In this document: one piece after another, positions 27,781 to 36,358 of the stretch
Position numbering within the stretch: the stretch's first letter is position 1
How the letters are laid out: every line of letters begins with the position of its first letter
Assembly (NCBI RefSeq): GCF_923081025.1
Contig: NZ_CAKLPZ010000003.1
Coordinates: 496,001-560,000, forward strand
From: Neolewinella maritima
GTDB lineage: Bacteria; Bacteroidota; Bacteroidia; Chitinophagales; Saprospiraceae
Direction of reading: 5' to 3'
DNA length: 64,000 bases
Program-made: the position numbers and the translations under genes
Notes under the pieces: generated by a model
The model's input: the letters and a program-made list of their open reading frames with translations, nothing else
The model's database searches: none
Told to the model about the DNA's origin: nothing

Positions 27781-28482
27781 CTACAGCAGCCGATCGCCAA
27801 GTAATCGTCGAAGTACGCTGTCGCGGTTGCTGCGACTGATGGGCAGAAGCTTCTCGCCGATCCGGACCTGGTGTCCCGCTATCCCGTCCACCGCGTCGAT
27901 GTGCACCAGATAACTCCGGTGGATCTGTACGAATGCATCCACCGGTAGAGATTCCAGTAGCTGGCTGAGCGGCAACAGGGTCAGGTAACTCGCCGAGGTG
28001 GTCGTGATGCGACAGTAGTTCTGCATAGCTTCGGCGTATAGGATATCCGCCACCCGAATGCGCGTCACCCGGCCGTCCTCCCGGATGAAAATATCCTCTG
28101 GGGTAGCCGTAGGGACAGTGGGCGGGGCCGCCGGTGCGTAGTTCTTTACCTTCAACACCGCGCGCAGGAAGCGGGGGAAGCTGATGGGCTTGAGCAGGTA
28201 GTCCACGGCCTCCAACTCGAAGCCCTCGACGGCAAAGCCCGGGTGGGCCGTGGTAAAGATGACGGCGGGCGGTACGGATAACGACCGCACGAGCTCCGTC
28301 CCGCTCAGGCCCGGCATCTGTACGTCGAGCAGCAGCAGGTCGACCGGCTGCTCCAGGAAAGACAGTGCTTCGAGGCCATTCCTACACTGCCCCACTTCGA
28401 TTAGAAAGTCGACCCGGCTTACGAACTCGCTAAGCCCGCTACGGGCCAGGGGTTCGTCGTCTACGATCAGGGTGGTGATCAT
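27781..28482 (-). CDS. LytTR-family response regulator
   Basis: A 233-residue response regulator. The receiver domain (residues 1-118) has acidic residues at DDE and the phosphoacceptor Asp53 in LLLDVQMPG, with the KPIS lysine loop. Residues from about 130 form a LytTR DNA-binding domain (FIREDGRVTRIRVADILYAEA, then VQIHRSYLVHID). Its start overlaps the histidine kinase stop by 4 nt (28479-28482), so the two are translationally coupled. The regulated genes are unknown; the divergent TPR/TonB-receptor pair is a possible target. Confidence 0.93.
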   Translation of the reverse strand: MITTLIVDDEPLARSGLSEFVSRVDFLIEVGQCRNGLEALSFLEQPVDLLLLDVQMPGLSGTELVRSLSVPPAVIFTTAHPGFAVEGFELEAVDYLLKPISFPRFLRAVLKVKNYAPAAPPTVPTATPEDIFIREDGRVTRIRVADILYAEAMQNYCRITTTSASYLTLLPLSQLLESLPVDAFVQIHRSYLVHIDAVDGIAGHQVRIGEKLLPISRSNRDSVLRRLLGDRLL

Positions 28483-29540
28483 GCATGGGGGAGTTGTAGC
28501 GATACGGTGAACTGACCGCCGCCCTCCTCGATGTCCAGTAGAAAGCGGCCGGGGAACAGCAGGTCCAGTCGGCGGCGCAGATTATGCAGTCCGATACCCC
28601 CCGCGCCATCTTCCCCCCGCACCGGCGTACGCGCCCCTACGGTATTGGCTACAGTGAAGCAGGTGGCCGTGCCGCTGGTAGTCAGTCGGGCCCGCACGAA
28701 GCCGTCCGCCCCCGCGCTGTACTTAAAGGCATTTTCTACGAGGGGCAGTAATAGTAGCGGGGGGATCGTCCGCTCGGAATCCGTCGGTGCATCGAGCTCG
28801 AAGTGGAAGCCGTCCTCCATCCGTAGCCGACTCAGGGTAGCGAACTTGCGGAGCTGGTCGATCTCGTCGTCCAGCGGCACCCGGTCGGCCTCACTGGCGT
28901 ATAGCTGGTACCGCAGCAGATCGGAGAAGCCCAGCAGGCACTCCCGGGCCAACTCGCTATCGCGGCCGATGAGCACGTAGATACTGTTCAGGGCATTGAA
29001 CAGAAAGTGTGGATTCAGCTGACCCCGGAGGTAGGCCAGTTCGGCCTGGGTCTTGGCCGTCTGTAGGTCCTGCTCACGCTGGGCCTGCCGCTGCCGGTGG
29101 GCAAAGAGGCACAGGCCGCCCGTCAGGGCCATCAGTGTACCCACGCTCCAACCGATACGGGTAAGCCAGAAGTTGAGAAACTGCTCCGGGCCGGTACTGC
29201 TCAGGATGATGGGCTCTAGTAAACCCACTAGCGCGATACCCACCCAACCCACCAGTACTCCGCCAGCCCAGCAGCCGGCTACTACGAAGAGGTAAGCCAC
29301 CAGCGAGCGGCCCTTGTGTACCAACGGAAGTAGTCCGAACACTAGGTGGCCGTAGACCGCAACCGTCTCCGCCGCCAGAAAGGCTAGCATGATGAGCAAA
29401 TTGACCCCGTGGAAGGGATCGGGAGCAAAGATCAGCTGGGACAGCAGACTGTAGGCCACCCAGAACGCGACATCCGGCCCGAAACCCCGCTGAAGAATAG
29501 TGATCCGATACGCCTGCTTCATCCCTTCAATAATACGCAT
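28479..29540 (-). CDS. LytS-type sensor histidine kinase
   Basis: A 353-residue sensor kinase of the His_kinase/LytS type. Four hydrophobic segments fill the N-terminal half, followed by a short coiled linker and the phosphoacceptor motif QLNPHFLFNALNS, then an ATPase domain with PPLLLLPLVENAFKY and GGIGLHNLRRRL. The start is ambiguous: ATGs at 29540 and 29522 both give a reasonable N-terminus; the much longer frame to 29690 runs into the divergent gene. It is coupled to its LytTR regulator by a 4-nt overlap. The signal is not evident since no periplasmic sensor domain is visible. Confidence 0.9.
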   Translation of the reverse strand: MRIIEGMKQAYRITILQRGFGPDVAFWVAYSLLSQLIFAPDPFHGVNLLIMLAFLAAETVAVYGHLVFGLLPLVHKGRSLVAYLFVVAGCWAGGVLVGWVGIALVGLLEPIILSSTGPEQFLNFWLTRIGWSVGTLMALTGGLCLFAHRQRQAQREQDLQTAKTQAELAYLRGQLNPHFLFNALNSIYVLIGRDSELARECLLGFSDLLRYQLYASEADRVPLDDEIDQLRKFATLSRLRMEDGFHFELDAPTDSERTIPPLLLLPLVENAFKYSAGADGFVRARLTTSGTATCFTVANTVGARTPVRGEDGAGGIGLHNLRRRLDLLFPGRFLLDIEEGGGQFTVSLQLPHA

Positions 29541-29696
29541 CCCCGGGCGGTCTGGCGGGTCAGTATTGACCAGTGGCAGGAATGACTTGATGAACGGTAG
29601 ATCACCATTCGTCAACGGATTCCTACCGACCGACAAGAGAAATTGACGCGCGGCGGTATGGATCCCAATTATGCAGGAGTACCAAACCATACCGCT

Positions 29697-30419
29697 ATGC
29701 TACGTCTGCTGCTCCTACTGCTCTCCCTTTTACTATGCCCCGCCGGCCCGTATAGTCTCCACGCGCAATCCCACGAATCGCTGGCCCTAGCTGCCTACCT
29801 CCGCAGTGATCTGAGCCAGTGGGATGAGGCACTAGCGGCCAGCGCCAGCATTCCCGACCCGGAAACCCGCCTACTTACCCAGGCGGAGTACCAGTTGGGT
29901 AAGGCCTACGCCGCAATGGCCGGCGAAGACGAATCCGCCCGCGACGCCGCCATGGAGGCTATGGACGATATGCTGGACCAAATTTGGGAGCTCACCGAAA
30001 CGAACGCCACCGCCCACGGACTCTACGCTGCCCTGCTGGGACTCAAGATCGCCCGCACCCCGATGACGGGGATGATCCACGGCAGCCGGGCCAGCCGCTA
30101 TGTCAGTAAGGGGGTAGCCCTCGGCCCCGACAACCCCGCCGCGCTCTACCACGCAGCCGGTAACCTATACTACACCCCGGAGCAGTGGGGTGGCGACCCG
30201 GAGCAGGCCCTGCGCTACCTGCAACGCGCCATCAGCCTGTACGGACCGGACCGCAACCAGAACTACCGCTACCTGGCCGCCCTGGCCCTGCTGGGTCAGG
30301 TACAGGCTAAACTCGACCAGACCGATGCGGCGCGGGCCACCTACCGCATGGCCCTGGAGGCGCAGCCGGAGTTTCACTACGTCAGTAAGCTGCTACTGCC
30401 ACGACTCGGTGTCGAATGA
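29697..30419 (+). CDS. exported TPR-like protein
   Basis: A 240-residue protein with a signal peptide (MLRLLLLLLSLLLCPAGPYS, cut near LHAQ). The remainder is alanine-rich helical sequence with tetratricopeptide-like pairs, clearest in the C-terminal repeat QALRYLQRAISLYG and ARATYRMALEAQPEF. I start it at the ATG at 29697, since the longer frame would bury the signal sequence. The downstream TonB-dependent receptor begins within its stop codon (ATGA overlap, 30416-30419), so the two are coupled and may act together at the outer membrane. No enzymatic motif is visible. Confidence 0.75.
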   Translation: MLRLLLLLLSLLLCPAGPYSLHAQSHESLALAAYLRSDLSQWDEALAASASIPDPETRLLTQAEYQLGKAYAAMAGEDESARDAAMEAMDDMLDQIWELTETNATAHGLYAALLGLKIARTPMTGMIHGSRASRYVSKGVALGPDNPAALYHAAGNLYYTPEQWGGDPEQALRYLQRAISLYGPDRNQNYRYLAALALLGQVQAKLDQTDAARATYRMALEAQPEFHYVSKLLLPRLGVE

Positions 30420-32152
30420 TCCGCCCGATCGCTCTCCTCTGCCTTCCAGTCCTACTGTACGGGCAGCCAACAGATACTACCAGCTACCCACTGAGTACTA
30501 CGGCCGAACCCCTCACCGTCACCGCCAGCCGCATACCGCACGGCGAGCTGGCCACCATCCGACTGAGTCAACTGGATATCTACCGCAACGCGACCGCTAA
30601 GGCGGATCCACTCCTGGCCGTGAACACCCTGCCCGCCGCCACGAACCCGGATGAAACGGCTAACGTGAGCCTGCGCGGTAGTCCCGCCGAGGCTACGGGC
30701 ATCTACCTGAATGGCGTCCCCCTGCGGTCGGCGGTACGGATCGATCAGAGTAATGGGGTAGGGCAGTTCAGCCTGTTCCGGCAACTGCCACTGCGGCAAC
30801 TGCGGGTATACCCAAGTAATCCACCCCTGCAGTTCAGTCAGGCCAGTGCTGGTGCGGTGGCCATCGAGACGGACTACGCACGACCCGGCGGTACGGCCCG
30901 TAGCCTGAGCCTCAACCTGGTCGGCGTAGGGTACAGTCACGTGCAGGCGGTGGGTGAAACCGGTGCCCTACGCGGCTACGTGAATGCCAGCGACCTCACG
31001 GCCTTTCGGGCCGTGAACGGGAGAAAACTGACGGACCTGCGTGCCAGCCGATCGGTCGATGCGATGCTCAGTTACGCCGTGAAGGACAAGCAGCAGCGTA
31101 CGCTCCAGTTGTTCTACCTCGGGTTCCTGGAAAGCTACCGGTACGACTACCGGGGTGCGGATACCGCCGGACAGTTTGGTCAGCGAAAACCCCGTCACCT
31201 CGGTATCGTCAACTACGACTGGCAGGGCAGCGGCTGGACGTGGCGGGCCAGTCAACTACTGGACTGGGAGAAGCCGACCTTCGCTTTCGATGGCCAGACG
31301 CTGGTAGTGGAACGGTTTACCAGCCACACCGGCATCCACGCCGAACGCCGCACGCCGGGCCTGACGCTGCAGTGGGGTGGTGCTACGAATCACTATTTCG
31401 ATCCGGGGGGGCACACCCATACCACCGAAGCATACGCCTACGTACAGCACCGAACGGGACCCTGGCTCCTGGGCGGTGGACTAAAGCCGGTATACGCGGA
31501 TGGCGCTGCCCTCAATGTGCAACTAGCCGGGCGGCTCGAACTCGGTCGCAGCAGGATACACCTCACGGCCGGCAGCCATACCCAACTACTGGCCCCGGGC
31601 CCTAACTTCCTGGGCTGGCAGCGACTCCGTATCCGCCAGCTGGCGGTAGACTATCTGCGCCGCTGGTCCGACTGGGAACTGGAAGCCGCCGCCTACACCA
31701 AACGCGAGCGCTACGGTAACCGGCAGACCGTAGCCGTAGCGGGCGCGGAAACGCAGCTGACCTACCGCAGCGGGAACTGGCTCGTCGGTCTGGGACTGGT
31801 CACGGTGCGCAGTCGTGCCGAGACGGTCCCTACCCGCAGGGATATTCCACTATCCGGACGTGGCCGACTGCAGTGGAATGCGGCGGGCTGGTCGGCCGGT
31901 CTGCACTACCGGGCCCGCTCCGGCAAAGTGGAGGAGTCTCTGATGCCGGGCACGGTACCGGACCGCTACCCCGACTACCAGCGCCTGGATGCCTCCATTA
32001 CCAAGACGCTCATCACCAAACTTGGTGGTGTGATACTTTATGCGAACGCCAACAACCTGTTAGATACCAGGAACGTCAGTTACTATTCGTACCGCGGAGA
32101 GGAGTACTACAGTCGGCGCGTGGTATTCTTCGGAGCCATACTGAGTTGGTAG
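30416..32152 (+). CDS. TonB-dependent receptor-like protein
   Basis: A 578-residue outer membrane receptor, short for the family. A signal peptide (about 17 residues) leads into a plug domain with LTVTASRI, the VSLRGSPAEATGIYLNGVPLRS segment and SAGAVAIET, then a beta-barrel ending in the aromatic strand YYSRRVVFFGAILSW. No carboxypeptidase-like regulatory domain is present, unlike SusC. It overlaps the TPR-like gene by 4 nt. The small size suggests uptake of a small ligand such as a metal chelate or vitamin, but no riboswitch or metal regulator is nearby to say which. Confidence 0.85.
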   Translation: MIRPIALLCLPVLLYGQPTDTTSYPLSTTAEPLTVTASRIPHGELATIRLSQLDIYRNATAKADPLLAVNTLPAATNPDETANVSLRGSPAEATGIYLNGVPLRSAVRIDQSNGVGQFSLFRQLPLRQLRVYPSNPPLQFSQASAGAVAIETDYARPGGTARSLSLNLVGVGYSHVQAVGETGALRGYVNASDLTAFRAVNGRKLTDLRASRSVDAMLSYAVKDKQQRTLQLFYLGFLESYRYDYRGADTAGQFGQRKPRHLGIVNYDWQGSGWTWRASQLLDWEKPTFAFDGQTLVVERFTSHTGIHAERRTPGLTLQWGGATNHYFDPGGHTHTTEAYAYVQHRTGPWLLGGGLKPVYADGAALNVQLAGRLELGRSRIHLTAGSHTQLLAPGPNFLGWQRLRIRQLAVDYLRRWSDWELEAAAYTKRERYGNRQTVAVAGAETQLTYRSGNWLVGLGLVTVRSRAETVPTRRDIPLSGRGRLQWNAAGWSAGLHYRARSGKVEESLMPGTVPDRYPDYQRLDASITKTLITKLGGVILYANANNLLDTRNVSYYSYRGEEYYSRRVVFFGAILSW

Positions 32153-32175
32153 CCGGAGTGGTGGCGCTGGTGGGC

Positions 32176-32991
32176 TTAGACGCCGGAAAATGCGCTAAAG
32201 CCTCCGTCCACTGGTACAACGATGCCGGTCACAAACCTACTGGCATCGGCACAGAGCCAGATCAGGGTGGTCATGAGCTCCTCGGCTTCGCCAAATCGCT
32301 TCATGGGGGTGCTGTTGACGATGGTCTGTCCGCGGGCCGTAAGGGAGCCGTCCTCTTCCAGCAGGAGCCGGCGGTTCTGCTCACCGATGAAGAAACCGGG
32401 CGCAATGGCGTTGACCCGCACCTTACCGTCGTACTTCTGGGCCATTTCTACGGCCAGCCATTTGGTGAAATTGTCGATCCCGGCCTTGGCGGCGCTGTAG
32501 CCTACCACGCGGGTGATGGCCCGGTCTGCCGCCATGCTGGAGATATTGATGATGCTTCCGCCCCCGCCGTCTACGAGCAGTTTGCCGAACACCATACTGG
32601 GGATGACCGTGCCGTCGAGGTTGAGCTTGCTCACGCCGGCGAAGTCCTCGAGCTGAAGATCGAAGAAGGTCTGATCCGGCCCGATGGTCGCACCGGGCCG
32701 GTTGCCGCCGGCGGCATTGACCAGGATATCCAGTCTGCCCCACTCGTCCATGAGCTGATCGCGGGCGGCCAGTAGACTCTTGGGGTCGGTAACGTCGCCC
32801 TTCAGGAGGAGTACCGCACCGGCGGCCCCGCCCAGTTCGTCGGCGGCCTGCTGGAGGTTGTCGGGATTGCGGCTGAGGAGCGCCACGTTGGCGCCGGACT
32901 GTAGCAGGCCGCGGGCCATGGCTGTGCCGAGAGCACCGGTACCTCCGGTGAGTAATGCATGCTTTCCGCTGAGGTCAAATAGTTCGTTCAT
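32176..32991 (-). CDS. SDR oxidoreductase, mannonate oxidoreductase-like
   Basis: A 271-residue short-chain dehydrogenase. The NAD(P) motif is TGGTGALGTAMA, the catalytic Ser is in INISSM and the YxxxK is YSAAKAG. The segments KLNLDGTVIPSMVFG, GFFIGEQNRRLL and STPMKRFG resemble SDR-type D-mannonate oxidoreductases of uronate pathways. I start it at the ATG at 32989-32991; three extra codons are possible upstream. No uronate pathway gene lies next to it, so the function stays putative, although a uronate-containing glycan such as ulvan would supply the pathway. It converges with the TonB receptor gene. Confidence 0.8.
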   Translation of the reverse strand: MNELFDLSGKHALLTGGTGALGTAMARGLLQSGANVALLSRNPDNLQQAADELGGAAGAVLLLKGDVTDPKSLLAARDQLMDEWGRLDILVNAAGGNRPGATIGPDQTFFDLQLEDFAGVSKLNLDGTVIPSMVFGKLLVDGGGGSIINISSMAADRAITRVVGYSAAKAGIDNFTKWLAVEMAQKYDGKVRVNAIAPGFFIGEQNRRLLLEEDGSLTARGQTIVNSTPMKRFGEAEELMTTLIWLCADASRFVTGIVVPVDGGFSAFSGV

Positions 32992-33021
32992 GGCCCCCAA
33001 GGTACTACGCGGTGTAGGCTC

Positions 33022-34017
33022 CTACTGCTCGCCCACCAGCAGGTTGCAGCCGCGGATGTCGGAGTGGTCCATGCGCCCCAAGACTTCGAAGCTACCGTCG
33101 GGGTACACCCGGCCCAGGTCGTCGCTGGCGATGAAGCTACAGGTGTCCAGATTTGCCAGGTCGATGAGGTTGAGCGCGGCGGTGCGCCCGAAGTCGGCCG
33201 TAGCGAAGGGGTCGGTCACCTCCCGGGGCCGAACGCGTAGGGTAGGGGCGGGGAGAAATCTGCCGTCCCGCGGTGCGTAGGCCTGCGAGAGCAGCTCCGT
33301 CATACCATACTCGCTGTGGATGTGCTCGACCCCGAAGGCCTGGGAGAGGGTGGTGTGTAACTCCGCGCGGGTGAGCTCGCGGCGGCGGCCCTTCATCCCC
33401 CCGGTTTCCATGATATTGGTGTCGCCGAGGGGCTGGGGGAAGTGCTCGGCCAGGTCCAGCAGGGCAAAGCTTACGCCCAGCAGTAGGGTAGGGGTGCCGG
33501 TGGCCTGCAGCTCCCGGAGGCGGGCAGCCAGGGCGGGCAGATCGTCGAGAAAGAAGCCGGAGGCCGGGTGTGCGCTGCGCGTGATGAAGTCCTGCGCCAT
33601 GAAGACCAGACTGGAGCCGGTCCGTTCTAGATATGCCGGCAGCAGGGCCAGCACGGCGCGGCCCCGTAGCGGTCCGTACTGCCGCTCGAAGGTGTGGCGC
33701 GCGCCTTCGTGGTACCACTGTTCATCCCGCAGGGCGTGGCGGCTGGTGGTGCTGCCGGTAGTACCGCTGCTGCTGAAGGTGCGCACGGGAGTCCAGCTGC
33801 CGGACCGGATAGTGTGTGACTTAAATAGTTGGATCGGCAGGCACGGAATATCGGCAAGCCGGAGGACCTCCTCCGGTGCCACCCGCAACAAATCGAGGTA
33901 CTGGGCGTAGATTATACAGTGCGCAGCCTGGTAGCGGAACACCGCCAGGGCCAGTTCGTCAAAGTGTTCCGGATGCCGTAGGCTCCGGATCCGCTCGGCG
34001 AGTTGCTCGCGCATCAT
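33022..34017 (-). CDS. LuxE-like acyl-protein synthetase / PaaK-type adenylating enzyme
   Basis: A 331-residue member of the LuxE acyl-protein synthetase family, which activates a carboxylic acid as acyl-adenylate. Visible motifs are the ATP loop SSSGTTGST, METGGMKGRRR and HSEYGMTELLSQAY, the latter like the A5 motif of adenylating enzymes. The start is uncertain: tandem ATGs at 34012-34017 follow AT-rich sequence; a longer frame to 34044 overlaps the divergent lipoprotein start at 34034. In Bacteroidota this family often sits near glycan genes. Substrate and acceptor are unknown. Confidence 0.8.
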   Translation of the reverse strand: MMREQLAERIRSLRHPEHFDELALAVFRYQAAHCIIYAQYLDLLRVAPEEVLRLADIPCLPIQLFKSHTIRSGSWTPVRTFSSSGTTGSTTSRHALRDEQWYHEGARHTFERQYGPLRGRAVLALLPAYLERTGSSLVFMAQDFITRSAHPASGFFLDDLPALAARLRELQATGTPTLLLGVSFALLDLAEHFPQPLGDTNIMETGGMKGRRRELTRAELHTTLSQAFGVEHIHSEYGMTELLSQAYAPRDGRFLPAPTLRVRPREVTDPFATADFGRTAALNLIDLANLDTCSFIASDDLGRVYPDGSFEVLGRMDHSDIRGCNLLVGEQ

Positions 34018-34033
34018 TGTAATACGATTTGCC

Positions 34034-34540
34034 ATGCAATACACCCGCTCTGTCCTATGGTTGCTTTTGACCGGTCTACTGATCGGCCTGGCCGCCTGCG
34101 TCAGCCCGCCAGATTATCCGGACGAGCCCGTGATCGTCTACGAGGGCATCAGTAAGGACTCGATCTATCAGTTCACCACCGGCCCCCAGGATAGTATCGT
34201 AATTCAGTTCTCCTTTACGGATGGCGATGGTGACATCTCCTCCAGCGACAGCGTAGATATCTTCTACGTCGACAGTCGCTTTCCCAATGAGCCGCCCACA
34301 CCCCTGGCTTTCCCCCTGATCCCAACCGAAGGCACGGGCAATGGCATCAGCGGCGATGTCTTCTTTACGCTGATCAATACGAACCAGATCTGCTGCGTCT
34401 TTAATGGCCGGCTCTGCATCGACGATCCCCGCTACCCCGTGGATACCCTGTCGTATTCCTTTTACATCCAGGACCGCGCCGGCAACGTGAGTAATACCAT
34501 CCGCACCGAGCAGATCAATATCCTGTGTGGAGCGCAGTAG
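34034..34540 (+). CDS. hypothetical lipoprotein
   Basis: A 168-residue lipoprotein with lipobox LAAC (Cys22). The mature part has an Ig-like beta pattern (SIVIQFSFTDGDGDISSSDSVDIFYV) and a C-terminal repeat of that kind (LSYSFYIQDRAGNVSNTI), typical of Bacteroidota surface lipoproteins with a DGDGD acidic loop. Four cysteines (NQICCVFNGRLCID, ILCGAQ) may form disulfides. The divergent LuxE-like gene starts nearby, and the glycosyltransferase frame overlaps its end by 14 nt. No function assigned. Confidence 0.8.
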   Translation: MQYTRSVLWLLLTGLLIGLAACVSPPDYPDEPVIVYEGISKDSIYQFTTGPQDSIVIQFSFTDGDGDISSSDSVDIFYVDSRFPNEPPTPLAFPLIPTEGTGNGISGDVFFTLINTNQICCVFNGRLCIDDPRYPVDTLSYSFYIQDRAGNVSNTIRTEQINILCGAQ

Positions 34541-35540
34541 GTCGGCGGGACGTTTAACTCAGCTGTTCGGCCCCCGGCGAGCGGCCCGTCTACGGTCTTT
34601 GGGTACCGGAGTGCGGGAGCTGGTGCGGCAACGCCGCCACATAAGGCAGTACGGCATAGGCTACTATAACTTCTGGGAGGTCGGCCCCGTTCCGCAGAGC
34701 TGGTTTTACCGCTTTCTGCAGCGTCCTGCCCTGAGGGAACTGGCCGCGCGGAGGCGTATCGGGCTGTTCTCCGTCCATCAACCCAACCGCTGGCTCCTAC
34801 CGCTGACACCCTGCGACCGGCGGGTATTCTTCACCGGCGAGAATCTCGACCGCTACCCTCGTTACGCAGACCACTTACTCGACCTGGTGGATCTATCCCT
34901 GGGATTTGACGATCTGCCGGATGCAAACTACTTGCGCTTCCCCCTATGGCTGGTGGAGTGCTTCGCGCCCGATGCTACGGCTGCCACTATCACCCAAACT
35001 CTGCAGCAGTGGGAAATGCACCGTCAGCTTGCGCCTACGGCGTTGCGCAAGACGGCGGCCGTACTCATCGCCCGGCACGACGATCGCGGGGTACGGGGCG
35101 CGGTAGCCGATCTGGTAGAACGGTGTATGCCCGTTGACTACGCTGGCGCGTTCCGCAATAATGTGACTGAGCCGCTAGCGGCCGGCTGGCCGGCAAAGCT
35201 CCGGTGCATGCAGGACTACCGCTTTGCGCTCTGTCCGGAGAATAGCGATCGCACGGGCTACGTGACCGAAAAAATCTTCCACGCCCTACAGGCCGGATGC
35301 CTGCCCATCTACTGGGGTAGCGACAACTGTCCGGAGCCAGCGATCATCAACCAGGGGGCAATACTTACCTACGATCCTGAGCAGCCCACCGCGCTTGAGG
35401 AGCGTGTACGTGAGCTAGCAAGTGATGAGGCAGCGTACAAAGCATGCATGCGCCAGCCGGCCTTTCAGCCCGGGGCGGGTGAACGGATTTACCGCTATTT
35501 CGTCGATCTGGAACGGTCCCTTTTAACCCTACTGCAATGA
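34527..35540 (+). CDS. glycosyltransferase family 10 (alpha-1,3-fucosyltransferase-like)
   Basis: A 337-residue glycosyltransferase. The C-terminal half has the GT10 hallmark: RFALCPENSDRTGYVTEKI followed by GCLPIYWGS, the GDP-fucose binding region of alpha-1,3-fucosyltransferases. The N-terminal acceptor half is less conserved (IGYYNFWEVGP, RVFFTGENLDRYP). The start used is a GTG at 34527 that overlaps the preceding lipoprotein by 14 nt; a later start around 34600 cannot be excluded. The next gene begins in its stop codon (ATGA, 35537-35540). The likely role is decoration of a surface glycan. Confidence 0.82.
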   Translation: MERSRSAGRLTQLFGPRRAARLRSLGTGVRELVRQRRHIRQYGIGYYNFWEVGPVPQSWFYRFLQRPALRELAARRRIGLFSVHQPNRWLLPLTPCDRRVFFTGENLDRYPRYADHLLDLVDLSLGFDDLPDANYLRFPLWLVECFAPDATAATITQTLQQWEMHRQLAPTALRKTAAVLIARHDDRGVRGAVADLVERCMPVDYAGAFRNNVTEPLAAGWPAKLRCMQDYRFALCPENSDRTGYVTEKIFHALQAGCLPIYWGSDNCPEPAIINQGAILTYDPEQPTALEERVRELASDEAAYKACMRQPAFQPGAGERIYRYFVDLERSLLTLLQ

Positions 35541-36322
35541 GTCGTCTCGTACTGCTAAATTATGCCGATCGTCAATTTCGGTCTGCCCAGCGGTTGAACA
35601 GTCGATCGGGAAAGGGCATAGGGGGTTTTGATGGGGCTATTGCATATGGTCCTGACGATATCGACGCCCAATTCGCAATTCAGCACAAGGATACCCTCAC
35701 TGCCGCACGCGGGGGCGGCTATTGGCTGTGGAAGCCCCATCTAATCCTGCGTACCCTGCGCCAACTGCGGCCGGGTGACTGGCTGTTCTACTGCGATGCC
35801 GGCGCGGTGTTTGTCGGGTCTATACAGCCCGTCGTCCGCCTAGCGAGTGAGCTGGGCCTAGATGTAGTCACCTTCGAGGTAGAGCACCTGGAGCGGCAGT
35901 ACACGAAACGTGATGTCTTCGTCGAGCTGAGCGCCGATGTCCCCAGCATCACTGACACCCCTCAGCGGTGTGGCGGCTTCCAATTGTACCGTGTATCGAA
36001 ACAGGCTATCGATTTTGCCGCTACGTTGCTGGCGCGCAGTACCATAGACGGCTTGATTACGGACAGTCCCAACCGATTCGGCAGGGAAAACTATCCGGAC
36101 TTCATCGCGCACCGGCACGATCAATCTATCCTCAGTGTACTGTCCAAACAATGGGGTATTCCCGCATTCCGTGATCCCAGCCAGTTTGGCAATCCTTTTA
36201 TGGATATGTATGAAAGCTGTACCTATCCTCAGTTGATCGAGCTGACGCGGCAGCGTGACGTGCCACGGTGGAAGGCAGGTACGCGGTGGGTACGGCACTG
36301 GCTGATCGGGCGCGGACGCTAG
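35537..36322 (+). CDS. putative glycosyltransferase
   Basis: A 261-residue cytoplasmic protein that I do not assign to a named family with certainty. GGGYWLWKPHLI, the acidic GDWLFYCDAGAVF (a DxG variant of the GT-A DxD motif) and the later RCGGFQLYR and HRHDQSILSVL segments look like a nucleotide-sugar glycosyltransferase, as in capsule-type genes. Translation is coupled to the GT10 gene by a 4-nt overlap, supporting a shared pathway. It is followed after 36 nt by the recombinase gene. Donor and acceptor are unknown. Confidence 0.6.
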   Translation: MSRLVLLNYADRQFRSAQRLNSRSGKGIGGFDGAIAYGPDDIDAQFAIQHKDTLTAARGGGYWLWKPHLILRTLRQLRPGDWLFYCDAGAVFVGSIQPVVRLASELGLDVVTFEVEHLERQYTKRDVFVELSADVPSITDTPQRCGGFQLYRVSKQAIDFAATLLARSTIDGLITDSPNRFGRENYPDFIAHRHDQSILSVLSKQWGIPAFRDPSQFGNPFMDMYESCTYPQLIELTRQRDVPRWKAGTRWVRHWLIGRGR

Positions 36323-36358
36323 TGCTATACTTGGTACGGGGCAGCGTACCTTCGGAGC

